Of a DNA stretch of 64,000 nucleotides, positions 15,997-22,682 are shown one piece after another. The stretch is from positions 124,001-188,000 of the forward strand of contig NZ_QVQH01000005.1 of the NCBI RefSeq assembly GCF_003428645.1, given 5' to 3'. A program made the translations under genes and the position numbers. Position 1 is the stretch's first letter. Every line of letters begins with the position of its first letter. The notes beneath the pieces are model-generated. The model did no database searches and had not been told where the DNA came from. It worked only from the letters and a program-made list of their open reading frames with translations. The stretch is from Geodermatophilus marinus. GTDB lineage: Bacteria; Actinomycetota; Actinomycetes; Mycobacteriales; Geodermatophilaceae.

Positions 15997-18345
15997 TCAC
16001 TGGCGGGCCATGGCCAGCCGCATCTCGCTCTCGCCGTCGGTGATCAGGTCGCCGGAGAGGTCCACGGTGACGGTGTGCAGGACCCCGGTGAAGCGGAACG
16101 GGGCCCGGTAGTCCGGGCAGACCGGGGAGCCGGGGTCCGCCCCGCAGGTGAGGTTGCCCGGGTTGATGACGATGGGCACGGTGACGGGCAGCTCCTCGTC
16201 GGCCACCAGCTCGCCGTCGACGTAGAGCTGGCCCCGCCCGGGCGCACCCCGCCCCTGAAGCAGGTCCGGAGCCCCCGTCGGCTCGAACTCGAAGCGCAGC
16301 AGGTGGCGGCCGGCCGGCACCTGCCCGGGTGCCGCCACCCGGAAGAGGGCCCGGGAGACGTAGTTGTGCGCGTAGTGCAACCGGCCGTCCAGGACGTAGA
16401 AGGACCAGCCGCCGACGGCGGTGCCCTGGGCCAGGAGCACGCCCTCGTCCCCCTCGGCGATCTCGACGTCGGCGGTGATGCTGTGCGGGCGGTTGAGCAC
16501 GCGCGGGCCGGCGAAGAAGGGCACGGAGGACGTGCCGGGGCGCAGGACGTAGGCGTCCCGCGGCTCGGCGACCTGCGGGCGCTCGACCATGAGCCGCTGG
16601 GCGCCGCTGCCGTCGATGGGCAGGACGCCGTACCTGCCCGCCTCGACGTACCACTGGGCGATCAGCTCGATGAGCTTGTCGCGGTGCAGGTCGGCCAGGT
16701 CGTGGTTCTCGGTGGGGTCCTCGGCGACGTGGTAGAGCTCCCAGTGGTGGGCGTCCAGGTCGGCCAGGTCCGCCGCCGAGACGGGGACGCCGAACGGCTT
16801 GCCGGCCTCGCTGAACGAGGGGCCCGGCCAGGGGCAGACCGCCCGCCAGCCGTCGGAGTCGATGGCCCGGTGGCCGAGCATCTCGTAGTACTGGGTGCGG
16901 TGCCGGGTCGGGGCGTCCGGGGCGTCGAACGTGTAGGCGAGGCTGGTGCCGTGCAGGGGTGACTGGGTCACCCCGCGGATGGACCGCGGCGGCTCGACGC
17001 CGAGCACCTCCAGCACGGTGGGGACGAGGTCGATGATGTGCGCGAACTGCTGCCGCACCTCGCCCCGGGCCGCGATGCCGCGGGGCCAGTGGACCAGGAA
17101 CGGGTCGCTGACCCCGCCGCGGTAGGTCTCCCGCTTCCAGCGCCGGAACGGGGTGTTCCCGGCCCACGTCCAGCCCCAGGCGTAGTGGTTGAACGTGGTC
17201 GGGCCGCCGAGCTCGTCGAGGTGGGTGAGGACGTCGGCCAGCGGCTCGGGGGCGTTGTTGAAGAACTGCATCTCGTTGGGCGTGCCGGTCGGGCCGCCCT
17301 CGGCGCTGGCCCCGTTGTCCGAGACGACCACGACGAGGGTGTTGTCGAGCTCGTCGATCTCCCGGAGGAAGTCCAGCAGACGGCCGATGTGGTGGTCGGT
17401 GTGCGAGAGGAAACCGGCGAACACCTCCATCATGCGGGCGTACAGCCGCCGGGTCTCCGGGGTGAGGGCGTCCCAGTCCGGCACGTCCGGGTCCCGCCGG
17501 GAGAGCTCGGCCCCCGGCGGCACGATGCCCAGTTCCTTCTGCCGGGCGAAGGTCCGCTCGCGGTAGGCGTCCCAGCCGTCGTCGAAGGCGCCGGCGTAGC
17601 GGTCGGCCCACTCCTTGGGCACGTGGTGCGGCGCGTGCGTCGCCCCGGGGCAGAAGTGCAGGTAGAAGGGCTTGTGCGGGGCCACCTGCTTGGCGTCGCC
17701 GATGAAGCGGATCGCCATGTCGGCCAGGTCCTCGGTGAGGTGGTACCCCTCCTCCGGGCTCCGGGGCGCCTCGACCTGGTGGTTGTCGTACACCAGGTCG
17801 GGGTGCCACTGGCTGGTGTCGCCACCGAGGAAGCCGTAGAAGCGCTCGAAGCCGCGTCCCAGGGGCCAGCGGTCGAACGGCCCGGCGGCCGACTCCTGCT
17901 CCGACGGCATGAGGTGGTACTTGCCGACCAGGTAGGTGCTGTAGCCGTGCTGCAGCAGCATCTCCGAGAGGAAGCCGTTCTCGAACGGGATGTTGCCGTT
18001 GTAGCCGGGGTAGCCGGTGGCGATCTCGTTGATCGCCGCCATCGCGTTCGCGTGGTGGTTCCGGCCGGTGACGATGCACGAGCGCGACGGGGAGCACAGC
18101 GCCGTCGTGTGCATGTTGCTGTACAGCAGGCCGCCGGCGGCCAGGGCGTCGAGGTGCGGCGTCGCGATCGGGCTGCCGTAGCAGCCCAGCTGCCCGTAGC
18201 CGGTGTCGTCCAGCACGACGACCAGCACGTTGGGGGCGCCCGGGACGGCGCGGACCGGCCGCGGCCAGGCGGGCTCGGAGACGTCGGTCGTGCGGCCGAT
18301 GGTGCCGGGGAAGGCCGTCCCCGGTTCGTACTCGTGCACCGCCAT
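15997..18345 (-). CDS. Arylsulfatase (type I, formylglycine-dependent)
   Basis: This 782-residue sulfatase hydrolyses sulfate esters. The active-site signature CSPSRSCIVTGR begins at Cys84, the residue converted to formylglycine by the maturation enzyme. Other metal-site segments are VVVLDDTGYGQLGCYG at about 42-57, HFCPGATHAPHHVP mid-sequence and VVVVSDNGASAEGG. A C-terminal beta-rich domain of about 200 residues (from the GVLLAQGTAVGGWSFYVLDG region onward) completes the layout. No signal peptide is seen, so it is probably cytosolic. The ATG has GAGGAGGCGTCCC upstream. A MalT-box-like repeat lies 54 bp upstream. The 3' end contains a 17-bp tandem duplication around the stop codon. Confidence 0.93.
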   Translation of the reverse strand: MAVHEYEPGTAFPGTIGRTTDVSEPAWPRPVRAVPGAPNVLVVVLDDTGYGQLGCYGSPIATPHLDALAAGGLLYSNMHTTALCSPSRSCIVTGRNHHANAMAAINEIATGYPGYNGNIPFENGFLSEMLLQHGYSTYLVGKYHLMPSEQESAAGPFDRWPLGRGFERFYGFLGGDTSQWHPDLVYDNHQVEAPRSPEEGYHLTEDLADMAIRFIGDAKQVAPHKPFYLHFCPGATHAPHHVPKEWADRYAGAFDDGWDAYRERTFARQKELGIVPPGAELSRRDPDVPDWDALTPETRRLYARMMEVFAGFLSHTDHHIGRLLDFLREIDELDNTLVVVVSDNGASAEGGPTGTPNEMQFFNNAPEPLADVLTHLDELGGPTTFNHYAWGWTWAGNTPFRRWKRETYRGGVSDPFLVHWPRGIAARGEVRQQFAHIIDLVPTVLEVLGVEPPRSIRGVTQSPLHGTSLAYTFDAPDAPTRHRTQYYEMLGHRAIDSDGWRAVCPWPGPSFSEAGKPFGVPVSAADLADLDAHHWELYHVAEDPTENHDLADLHRDKLIELIAQWYVEAGRYGVLPIDGSGAQRLMVERPQVAEPRDAYVLRPGTSSVPFFAGPRVLNRPHSITADVEIAEGDEGVLLAQGTAVGGWSFYVLDGRLHYAHNYVSRALFRVAAPGQVPAGRHLLRFEFEPTGAPDLLQGRGAPGRGQLYVDGELVADEELPVTVPIVINPGNLTCGADPGSPVCPDYRAPFRFTGVLHTVTVDLSGDLITDGESEMRLAMARQ

Positions 18346-18399
18346 GGGACGCCTCCTCGGGGTCGGGGGCCCAGGACATCGGTGCCGGGGGTCGCCGCC

Positions 18400-18418
18400 A
18401 TCCCCCGCCGCGGGTGAT
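18400..18418. promoter_or_regulatory. MalT-box-like inverted repeat (copy 2)
   Basis: ATCCCCC-GCCGC-GGGTGAT; arms match 5 of 7 and 6 of 7. It lies 54 bp upstream of the arylsulfatase ATG on the minus strand, in the divergent region with copy 3. Confidence 0.5.
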
Positions 18419-18466
18419 CCCGGTGCCCACCTGCCGGTCCGCCCCGCCCCGCGGGCGGGTGGCCAC

Positions 18467-18485
18467 CTCATCCGGTGCGGACGAG
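18467..18485. promoter_or_regulatory. MalT-box-like inverted repeat (copy 3)
   Basis: CTCATCC-GGTGC-GGACGAG, a near-perfect member of the family, 127 bp before the 78-residue protein gene on the plus strand. With copy 2 it gives one site for each side of the divergent region. Confidence 0.65.
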
Positions 18486-18612
18486 GCCGGCCCGCAGCGC
18501 CGGGTGGAGGCTCGGTGGCGAGCGCCCGTCCGGGGACCGCCGGCACCCGGGAGGGCGGCACGGCCGGACCCGGTCCGGCTGCTCGACCTTCCGCACCAGA
18601 GGAGCCGCGGCC

Positions 18613-18849
18613 ATGGGCCCTTCCGTCTACGAGTTGCGCGTCCGCGGACCGGTACCCCCCGCCCTGCTCGTCGAGATCGGTGCCGCCGGGGTCTCCGAGG
18701 AGCCACCGGTCACCGTCCTGCGCACCGACCCGACGGACCAGTCCGGGCTGCACGGCCTCCTGCAGCGGTTGCAGTCCCTGGGCCTGGACCTGATCGAGGT
18801 GCGCAGCGGACCCGTGGAGGTCGACGAGCAGCCGGTGGACGGGACGTGA
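18613..18849 (+). CDS. Small conserved actinobacterial protein, 78 residues
   Basis: This 78-residue soluble protein has the pattern VYELRVRGPVPPALLVEIG, TVLRTDPTDQSGLHGLLQRL and LGLDLIEVRSG. I recognise this as a widespread small actinobacterial family without known function. The predicted fold alternates beta strands and helices, similar in size to ACT-like or ferredoxin-like small domains; that fold remark is inference. GAGGAG is 10 bases before the ATG. A second gene follows after 42 bp on the same strand. Confidence 0.75.
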   Translation: MGPSVYELRVRGPVPPALLVEIGAAGVSEEPPVTVLRTDPTDQSGLHGLLQRLQSLGLDLIEVRSGPVEVDEQPVDGT

Positions 18850-18891
18850 GCGCCACCGGGTGGCCGGGGGAGCGCGGAGGGGGGCTGCGCG

Positions 18892-19437
18892 GTGCCCTGG
18901 GCGGTTGAGCTCCTCGCGGGCGCGGCCGTGGTGGTCACCGTGCTTGGGACGGTCGCCCTGCGGGTCCGGCTCGGCACGACCCGGGACCCGCGGTGGTTCC
19001 GCTGCCGCCTGGCCGCGACGCCGCGGCGGGGCCGGCGGGCGCGGGGCGGCCGGCGGGCCTGGGGGCGCACCGCGCGGGCCACCTGGCGGCGCGACGTCCT
19101 CCTGGTGCGCTCCGGCGTGCTGCAGCTCCGGACCGCGTCGTACCGGGTCCGCACCCCGGCGGCGGGTCCCCGGCCGGTGCCGGCTCGCGACGTCCGCCGG
19201 CTCGGCGACCGACCGCTGGTCCTGCCCCTGGTCCTGACCACCGGGAAGCGGGTGGAGCTGGCCGCGCCGGCGGAGAGCCGCGACCTCCTCGTCGGCCCGT
19301 TCCTGGTCCTGGCCGTGGAGGACCTGCCCCCCGCCCCGCGGGGTGGGCTGCCGTCCGCGGGGGGTGGGGCGGGGCGGCCGCACCGGGAGGAGCCGCCCGC
19401 CGGTGGTCAGCGCGCGCCGGGCGGCGACCAGTCGTAG
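18892..19437 (+). CDS. DUF2550-like single-pass membrane protein
   Basis: This 181-residue protein has one N-terminal membrane helix (VELLAGAAVVVTVLGTVAL). A basic cytosolic domain follows (FRCRLAATPRRGRRARGG, RRDVLLVRSGVLQLRTASYRV), with C-terminal beta strands (LPLVLTTGKRVELAAPAES). The order of a helix, a short FxCxLR-type segment and a beta domain matches DUF2550 proteins of actinobacteria. The GTG start follows GGAGGGGGG. Its last 31 bp overlap the convergent RDD gene tail to tail. Confidence 0.6.
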   Translation: MPWAVELLAGAAVVVTVLGTVALRVRLGTTRDPRWFRCRLAATPRRGRRARGGRRAWGRTARATWRRDVLLVRSGVLQLRTASYRVRTPAAGPRPVPARDVRRLGDRPLVLPLVLTTGKRVELAAPAESRDLLVGPFLVLAVEDLPPAPRGGLPSAGGGAGRPHREEPPAGGQRAPGGDQS

Positions 19438-19913
19438 ACCACCGCCGTGCCCAGGACGACGTCCTGCACGGACCGGCGGGACGGGCTGACGGCGACCCAC
19501 AGCAGGCCGACGGGGAACGCCACGCACAGCGCCGCGCGCAGCGTGGCCAGGGCCCAGCCCAGGGGCCTGCCGGAGGCGGACACCGGGCGCACCCCGAGGA
19601 CGCGGGCGCCCCAGGTGCGGCCACCGGTCCAGGCGACGGTGAAGTAGGCGGCCGTGACGACGGCCCCGCACGTCAGGAGCAGGGACAGCGGCGGGGCCGG
19701 GAAGCGGAACGCGCGCGGGGCCAGCAGGAAGGCCGACACGGTGACCGCGGCGTACCCGGCGGCCAGCACGGCGAGCACCACCCCGACGTCCAGCACGTTG
19801 GCCAGGGCCCGGGTGACCAGGCCGGCCCGGCGGCCCTGGACGGCCGGCCGCCGCGGCACGGGCGGGGGCGGCAGGGTGCGCCAGGGCGGGGGCCGGCCGT
19901 CGGCGCGGGTCAC
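19407..19913 (-). CDS. RDD-family membrane protein
   Basis: This 168-residue protein has an RDD domain. A Pro-rich N-terminus leads to AGLVTRALANVLDVGVVLAV, carrying the Arg and Asp that name the family, and further helices near TCGAVVTAAYFTVAWTGG and LRAALCVAFPVGLLWVAV. RDD proteins are small polytopic membrane proteins; some act as Na+/H+ antiporters, but most are uncharacterised. Its GTG start overlaps the stop of the nonapeptide-repeat gene by 4 bp, so the two are translationally coupled. Confidence 0.85.
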   Translation of the reverse strand: MTRADGRPPPWRTLPPPPVPRRPAVQGRRAGLVTRALANVLDVGVVLAVLAAGYAAVTVSAFLLAPRAFRFPAPPLSLLLTCGAVVTAAYFTVAWTGGRTWGARVLGVRPVSASGRPLGWALATLRAALCVAFPVGLLWVAVSPSRRSVQDVVLGTAVVYDWSPPGAR

Positions 19914-20992
19914 CGGGGGCTCCCCGTGCCGTCGCCGCGGGCGCGCCGCCCGGAACGGCGCAGCAGGCGGTCGACCACCCGGTCCACCGCCTGGTCGGCG
20001 TCGGCGCCCCGGCTGCGGACGCCGGAGACGACCTCCGTCGTGAGCGTCCCCGTCGAGCTGCGGATGAGGTCGGGCAGGTCGATCGCGTCGACCACGTACC
20101 GGGCGAGCGCCACCACGTCGACCCGTTCGATGACCGCGTCGAGGTCGAGGCGGTCGGCCACCCGGTCCACGTCCAGCCGGTCGGCCACCCGGTCCAGGTC
20201 GACCCGGTCGACGACGGCGTCGAGGTCGAGGCGCGCGGCGACGCGGTCCACGTCCAGCCGGTCGGCCACCCGGTCCAGGTCGACCCGGTCGACGACGGCG
20301 TCGAGGTCGAGGCGCGCGGCGACGCGGTCCACGTCCAGCCGGTCGGCCACCCGGTCCAGGTCGACCCGGTCGACGACGGCGTCGAGGTCGAGGCGCGCGG
20401 CGACGCGGTCCACGTCCAGCCGGTCGGCCACCCGGTCCAGGTCGACCCGGTCGGCCACCCGGTCCAGGTCGACCCGGTCGACGACGGCGTCGAGGTCGAC
20501 CCGGTCGACGGCGCCCTGCAGGTCGACGAGGGCGACCACGCGGTCGAGGTCGACGAAGCGGGCGAGCAGGTCCGGGACGTCCACGCGGGCCAGGGCGGCC
20601 CGGGCCACCGCCGGGACGGCCGCGTCGGTGAGCGCACCCAGCCGGCGGGTGAGCAGGTGCCGCTCGGTCAGCCCCCGTGCCCGGAGCGCCGCTCGTGCCC
20701 GCCGCAGGGCCCGCCGGCCCGGGGCCGGGGCGGGTAGCCGGTGCGCCGCGGCGCGGGACACCCGGGCGGCCGTCCGCGCGGCGGCCAGGCCGAGCACCGC
20801 CGCGCCGAGCACGACGTCGAGGACGCCGAGGACGTCGTCGGCCGTCGGCGCCGGCCCCCGGTGGCCGGTGCCCGGCACGGTGCGGACCGGCCCGCGGGCG
20901 CTGCCCACCGGGACGGAGGCGGGCCGCGGCACCGGGAGGGCGGCGGTGACGGGCGTACCCGGAGCACCCGGGGTACCGGTGTCGGAGGCCAT
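19910..20992 (-). CDS. Nonapeptide-repeat protein of unknown function, coupled to RDD protein
   Basis: This 360-residue protein contains 17 contiguous nine-residue repeats at residues 146-298, consensus R-(V/L)-D-(L/V)-D-x-V-x-(D/A). Strictly periodic units such as RVDLDRVAD, RLDVDRVAA and RLDLDAVVD recur in a three-unit, 27-residue super-repeat. A low-complexity N-terminus precedes a hydrophobic helix (VLGVLDVVLGAAVLGLA, about 54-70) and a basic helical stretch; a helical, Arg-rich C-terminus follows. The repeat is not the RTX GGxGxD type. A regular solenoid or long amphipathic assembly is possible. The stop overlaps the RDD start (GTGA), suggesting joint action at the membrane. Confidence 0.8.
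   Translation of the reverse strand: MASDTGTPGAPGTPVTAALPVPRPASVPVGSARGPVRTVPGTGHRGPAPTADDVLGVLDVVLGAAVLGLAAARTAARVSRAAAHRLPAPAPGRRALRRARAALRARGLTERHLLTRRLGALTDAAVPAVARAALARVDVPDLLARFVDLDRVVALVDLQGAVDRVDLDAVVDRVDLDRVADRVDLDRVADRLDVDRVAARLDLDAVVDRVDLDRVADRLDVDRVAARLDLDAVVDRVDLDRVADRLDVDRVAARLDLDAVVDRVDLDRVADRLDVDRVADRLDLDAVIERVDVVALARYVVDAIDLPDLIRSSTGTLTTEVVSGVRSRGADADQAVDRVVDRLLRRSGRRARGDGTGSPR
20163..20452 (-). repeat. 81-bp tandem repeat inside the nonapeptide-repeat gene
   Basis: Units begin at 20163, 20244, 20325 and 20406: three full copies and 47 bp of a fourth, apparently identical in sequence. Each encodes three nonapeptides. Such identity at the DNA level implies recent expansion or ongoing gene conversion, not ancient protein-level repetition. 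Confidence 0.85.
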
Positions 20993-21005
20993 GGGACCGG
21001 GCGGG

Positions 21006-21137
21006 TCAGGCCGGGGCGGGCCGCAGTCGGGACCCGCCCCCCTGCCCGGGGACCGCGGCCCGCCCCGGCCCCTGGGGGGCGCCGGCCACCCCCGGCTCGT
21101 CCCGGAGCGGGTGGTGGGCCCCAGCGACCAGCGTCAT
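21006..21137 (-). CDS. Possible small ORF, 43 residues, ahead of the repeat-protein gene
   Basis: The ATG at 21137 is preceded by GGAGG at ideal spacing (ACCGGAGGACCGCC). The frame runs 43 codons and stops 14 bp before the nonapeptide-repeat gene. The product (MTLVAGAHHPLRDEPG at its start) is rich in Gly, Pro and Arg and has no recognised family. The operator copy at 21199 lies 61 bp upstream, the same spacing seen at other members, which supports translation starting here. It may equally be a leader region with a chance frame. Confidence 0.35.
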   Translation of the reverse strand: MTLVAGAHHPLRDEPGVAGAPQGPGRAAVPGQGGGSRLRPAPA

Positions 21138-21198
21138 GGCGGTCCTCCGGTCCGGGACGAGGGGTCGTCCGAGCATGGGCGCCCGCGGGGTGCCGGTC

Positions 21199-21217
21199 CT
21201 CATCCCGCGGGGGTGAG
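21199..21217. promoter_or_regulatory. MalT-box-like inverted repeat (copy 4)
   Basis: CTCATCC-CGCGG-GGGTGAG, all seven pairs symmetric apart from one T-G position. It is placed for the minus-strand operon (small ORF, nonapeptide-repeat protein, RDD protein). Confidence 0.7.
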
Positions 21218-21260
21218 CGGGCCCCCGCCGGGTGGCCCGGGCCACCGCTGCGACGGCGGA

Positions 21261-21279
21261 TTCACCCCTGCCGGACGAG
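21261..21279. promoter_or_regulatory. MalT-box-like inverted repeat (copy 5)
   Basis: TTCACCC-CTGCC-GGACGAG, ending 58 bp before the PLDc_N-SHOCT start codon. It serves the plus-strand operon in the same divergent region as copy 4. Confidence 0.6.
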
Positions 21280-21337
21280 GAAGGGACCAGCGGTCCGGCC
21301 GCACGCTCGGTGCCGACACCGCCCGAGGAGGCCTGCA

Positions 21338-21745
21338 ATGGACTACCCGCTGCTGGAAGTCATCTGGTCGATGATCGTGTTCTTCTCCTGGATCCTGTGG
21401 ATCTGGTTGCTGATCGTCGTCTACACGGACGTGTTCCGCCGCCGGGACATCGGCGCCGGGGCCAAGACCGGGTGGGTCCTGCTCACCCTGTTCCTCCCGT
21501 TCATCGGCGTCTTCGCCTACCTGGTGACCCAGGGCCGGGGGATGGGCGAGCGCGCCGAGGAGCAGGCCCGCCGGCACCAGGCGGCCATGGACGACTACAT
21601 CCGGTCGGTCGCCGCGGGCTCGTCGGGGGGCTCGGCAGCCGGGGCCAACGGCGTGGACCAGCTGGCCCGTGCCAAGCAGCTGCTGGACAGCGGGGCCCTC
21701 ACCGAGAGCGAGTTCGAGCAGATGAAGCGCAAGGTGCTCGTCTGA
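21338..21745 (+). CDS. PLDc_N and SHOCT domain membrane protein
   Basis: This 135-residue protein has two N-terminal membrane helices (VIWSMIVFFSWILWIWLLIVVYTDVF, described in two parts at about 8-33, and TGWVLLTLFLPFIGVFAYLV at about 45-64) typical of the PLDc_N module. A charged linker with EEQARRHQAAMDDYIR follows, and a C-terminal SHOCT domain (LARAKQLLDSGALTESEFEQ) ends it. SHOCT is thought to mediate oligomerisation. The start ATG has GAGGAG upstream. It heads an operon with the amphi-Trp and DUF7144 genes and carries an operator copy upstream. Confidence 0.85.
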   Translation: MDYPLLEVIWSMIVFFSWILWIWLLIVVYTDVFRRRDIGAGAKTGWVLLTLFLPFIGVFAYLVTQGRGMGERAEEQARRHQAAMDDYIRSVAAGSSGGSAAGANGVDQLARAKQLLDSGALTESEFEQMKRKVLV

Positions 21746-21793
21746 CCGCCGGTACGGGCCAGGACGCGTAACAGGACGCGGAGGAGGTCGGGC

Positions 21794-22081
21794 ATGTCCG
21801 ACGTCAAGGTGGAGCGGGAGGTCACGCTGTCCCGCCAGGAGGCCGCCCGCTGGTTCGCCGAGCTGGCCAAGGCCCTCGAGGGGACGGGGAAGGTGACGCT
21901 GCCCTCCGGACCGGGGGACGGCGGCGGGACGACCGTCGAGCTCCGGGTCCCCGACGAGGTGCGCGCCGAGGCGGAGATCGAGGTCGACGGCGACGAGGTG
22001 GAGATCGAGATCGAGCTCAGCTGGTCGACCGGGCACGCCCGCCGGCCCGCATCGGGAGCACGGTCCGGTGGGTCGACGTGA
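21794..22081 (+). CDS. Amphi-Trp domain protein
   Basis: This 95-residue protein matches the amphi-Trp domain: SDVKVEREVTLSRQEAARWF, a helix WFAELAKALEGTG, then strands TTVELRVPDEVRAEAEIEVD and EVEIEIELSW ending in the conserved Trp. The function is unknown; such proteins are common in actinobacteria and haloarchaea. A short Gly/Arg tail follows. The ATG has GAGGAGG upstream. The stop overlaps the GTG of the DUF7144 gene by 4 bp. Confidence 0.8.
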   Translation: MSDVKVEREVTLSRQEAARWFAELAKALEGTGKVTLPSGPGDGGGTTVELRVPDEVRAEAEIEVDGDEVEIEIELSWSTGHARRPASGARSGGST

Positions 22082-22515
22082 CCGGCACGTCGCAGCGCCG
22101 GGAGCCGCCGCCCTACGACCAGCCCCCCACCAGCGCCTGGACCGGCTGGGTGGTCTTCGGCGGGGTGGTGCTCGTCGTGATGGGCCTGATCCACGTCGTC
22201 CAGGGGCTCGTCGCCCTGCTCGACGACGAGTACTACCTAGTCACCGCCGAGGGCCTCGTGGTCAACGTCGACTACACGACCTGGGGCTGGGTCCACCTCG
22301 GGTTCGGCGTCATCGGGGGGCTCGTGGGGCTCGGCCTCCTGGCCGGCAACCTCGCCGCACGGATCGCCGGCGTGGTCATCGCCGGGCTCAGCATCCTGGT
22401 GAGCATCGCCTTCTCCCCGGCCTACCCGATCTGGGCACTGATCGTCATCACCCTCGACGTGCTGGTCATCTACGCGATCGTCGTGCACGGCCGCGAGTTG
22501 CAGTCGACCTACTGA
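22078..22515 (+). CDS. DUF7144-type four-helix membrane protein
   Basis: This 145-residue membrane protein has four helices (TGWVVFGGVVLVVMGLIHVV, GWVHLGFGVIGGLVGLGLLA, AARIAGVVIAGLSILVSIAF and ALIVITLDVLVIYAIVVH). The conserved loop VNVDYTTWGWVHL matches the actinobacterial DUF7144 family. The family's role is unknown. It is translationally coupled to the amphi-Trp gene and is followed by a strong hairpin terminator, so it ends the operon. Confidence 0.8.
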   Translation: MTGTSQRREPPPYDQPPTSAWTGWVVFGGVVLVVMGLIHVVQGLVALLDDEYYLVTAEGLVVNVDYTTWGWVHLGFGVIGGLVGLGLLAGNLAARIAGVVIAGLSILVSIAFSPAYPIWALIVITLDVLVIYAIVVHGRELQSTY

Positions 22516-22533
22516 CCGAGCACGTCGCAGGCC

Positions 22534-22569
22534 GGAGGGGCCCGTACGACGCGTCGTGCGGGCCCCTCC
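22534..22569 (+). terminator. Hairpin terminator after the DUF7144 gene
   Basis: A 17-bp stem, GGAGGGGCCCGTACGAC against its near-perfect complement with one G-T wobble, encloses a 2-base centre. There is no T-tract, as is common for terminators in high-GC actinobacteria. Confidence 0.75.
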
Positions 22570-22595
22570 GCACGCGCCGTGCCGTCATCGGGGCC

Positions 22596-22617
22596 GTCAT
22601 CCGGGCGGGGGGATGAC
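22596..22617. promoter_or_regulatory. MalT-box-like inverted repeat, 8-bp spacer (copy 6)
   Basis: GTCATCC-N8-GGATGAC, perfect arms but with a spacer three bases longer than the other copies. It ends 65 bp before the DAG-kinase-like start codon, matching the usual distance. Confidence 0.5.
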
Positions 22618-22682
22618 GGGCGGCGCCGCCACCGCCGAACCTGCGGGGGCGGCGCGCCCCGGGCCGGGAGAGGTGGAGTGGG

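Larger units (their letters stand above)
20993..21337. other. 345-bp divergent intergenic region with two operator copies
   Basis: This gap separates the nonapeptide-repeat gene (minus) from the PLDc_N-SHOCT gene (plus). It holds two MalT-box-like repeats, one facing each side, and a possible 43-codon reading frame or leader on the minus strand at 21006-21137. Nothing else was recognised. Confidence 0.6.

Noticed and set aside
15967-16010. GGCGGGCCCCTCCTCACT direct repeats as an attachment site
   Set aside because: They are a local tandem duplication at the arylsulfatase stop codon; no integrase or tRNA gene is present.
20061-20070. GGATGAG within the nonapeptide-repeat gene
   Set aside because: It is coding sequence and has no left arm.
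20163-20452. Regular repeats considered as a CRISPR array
   Set aside because: There are no unique spacers; the units are contiguous, in frame and code for nonapeptides.
15997-20637. Open frame of 1,546 codons that seems to fuse a repeat region with the arylsulfatase
   Set aside because: Only the last 782 codons resemble a protein (the sulfatase, with its own ribosome binding site). The rest is another frame of the nonapeptide-repeat and RDD genes.
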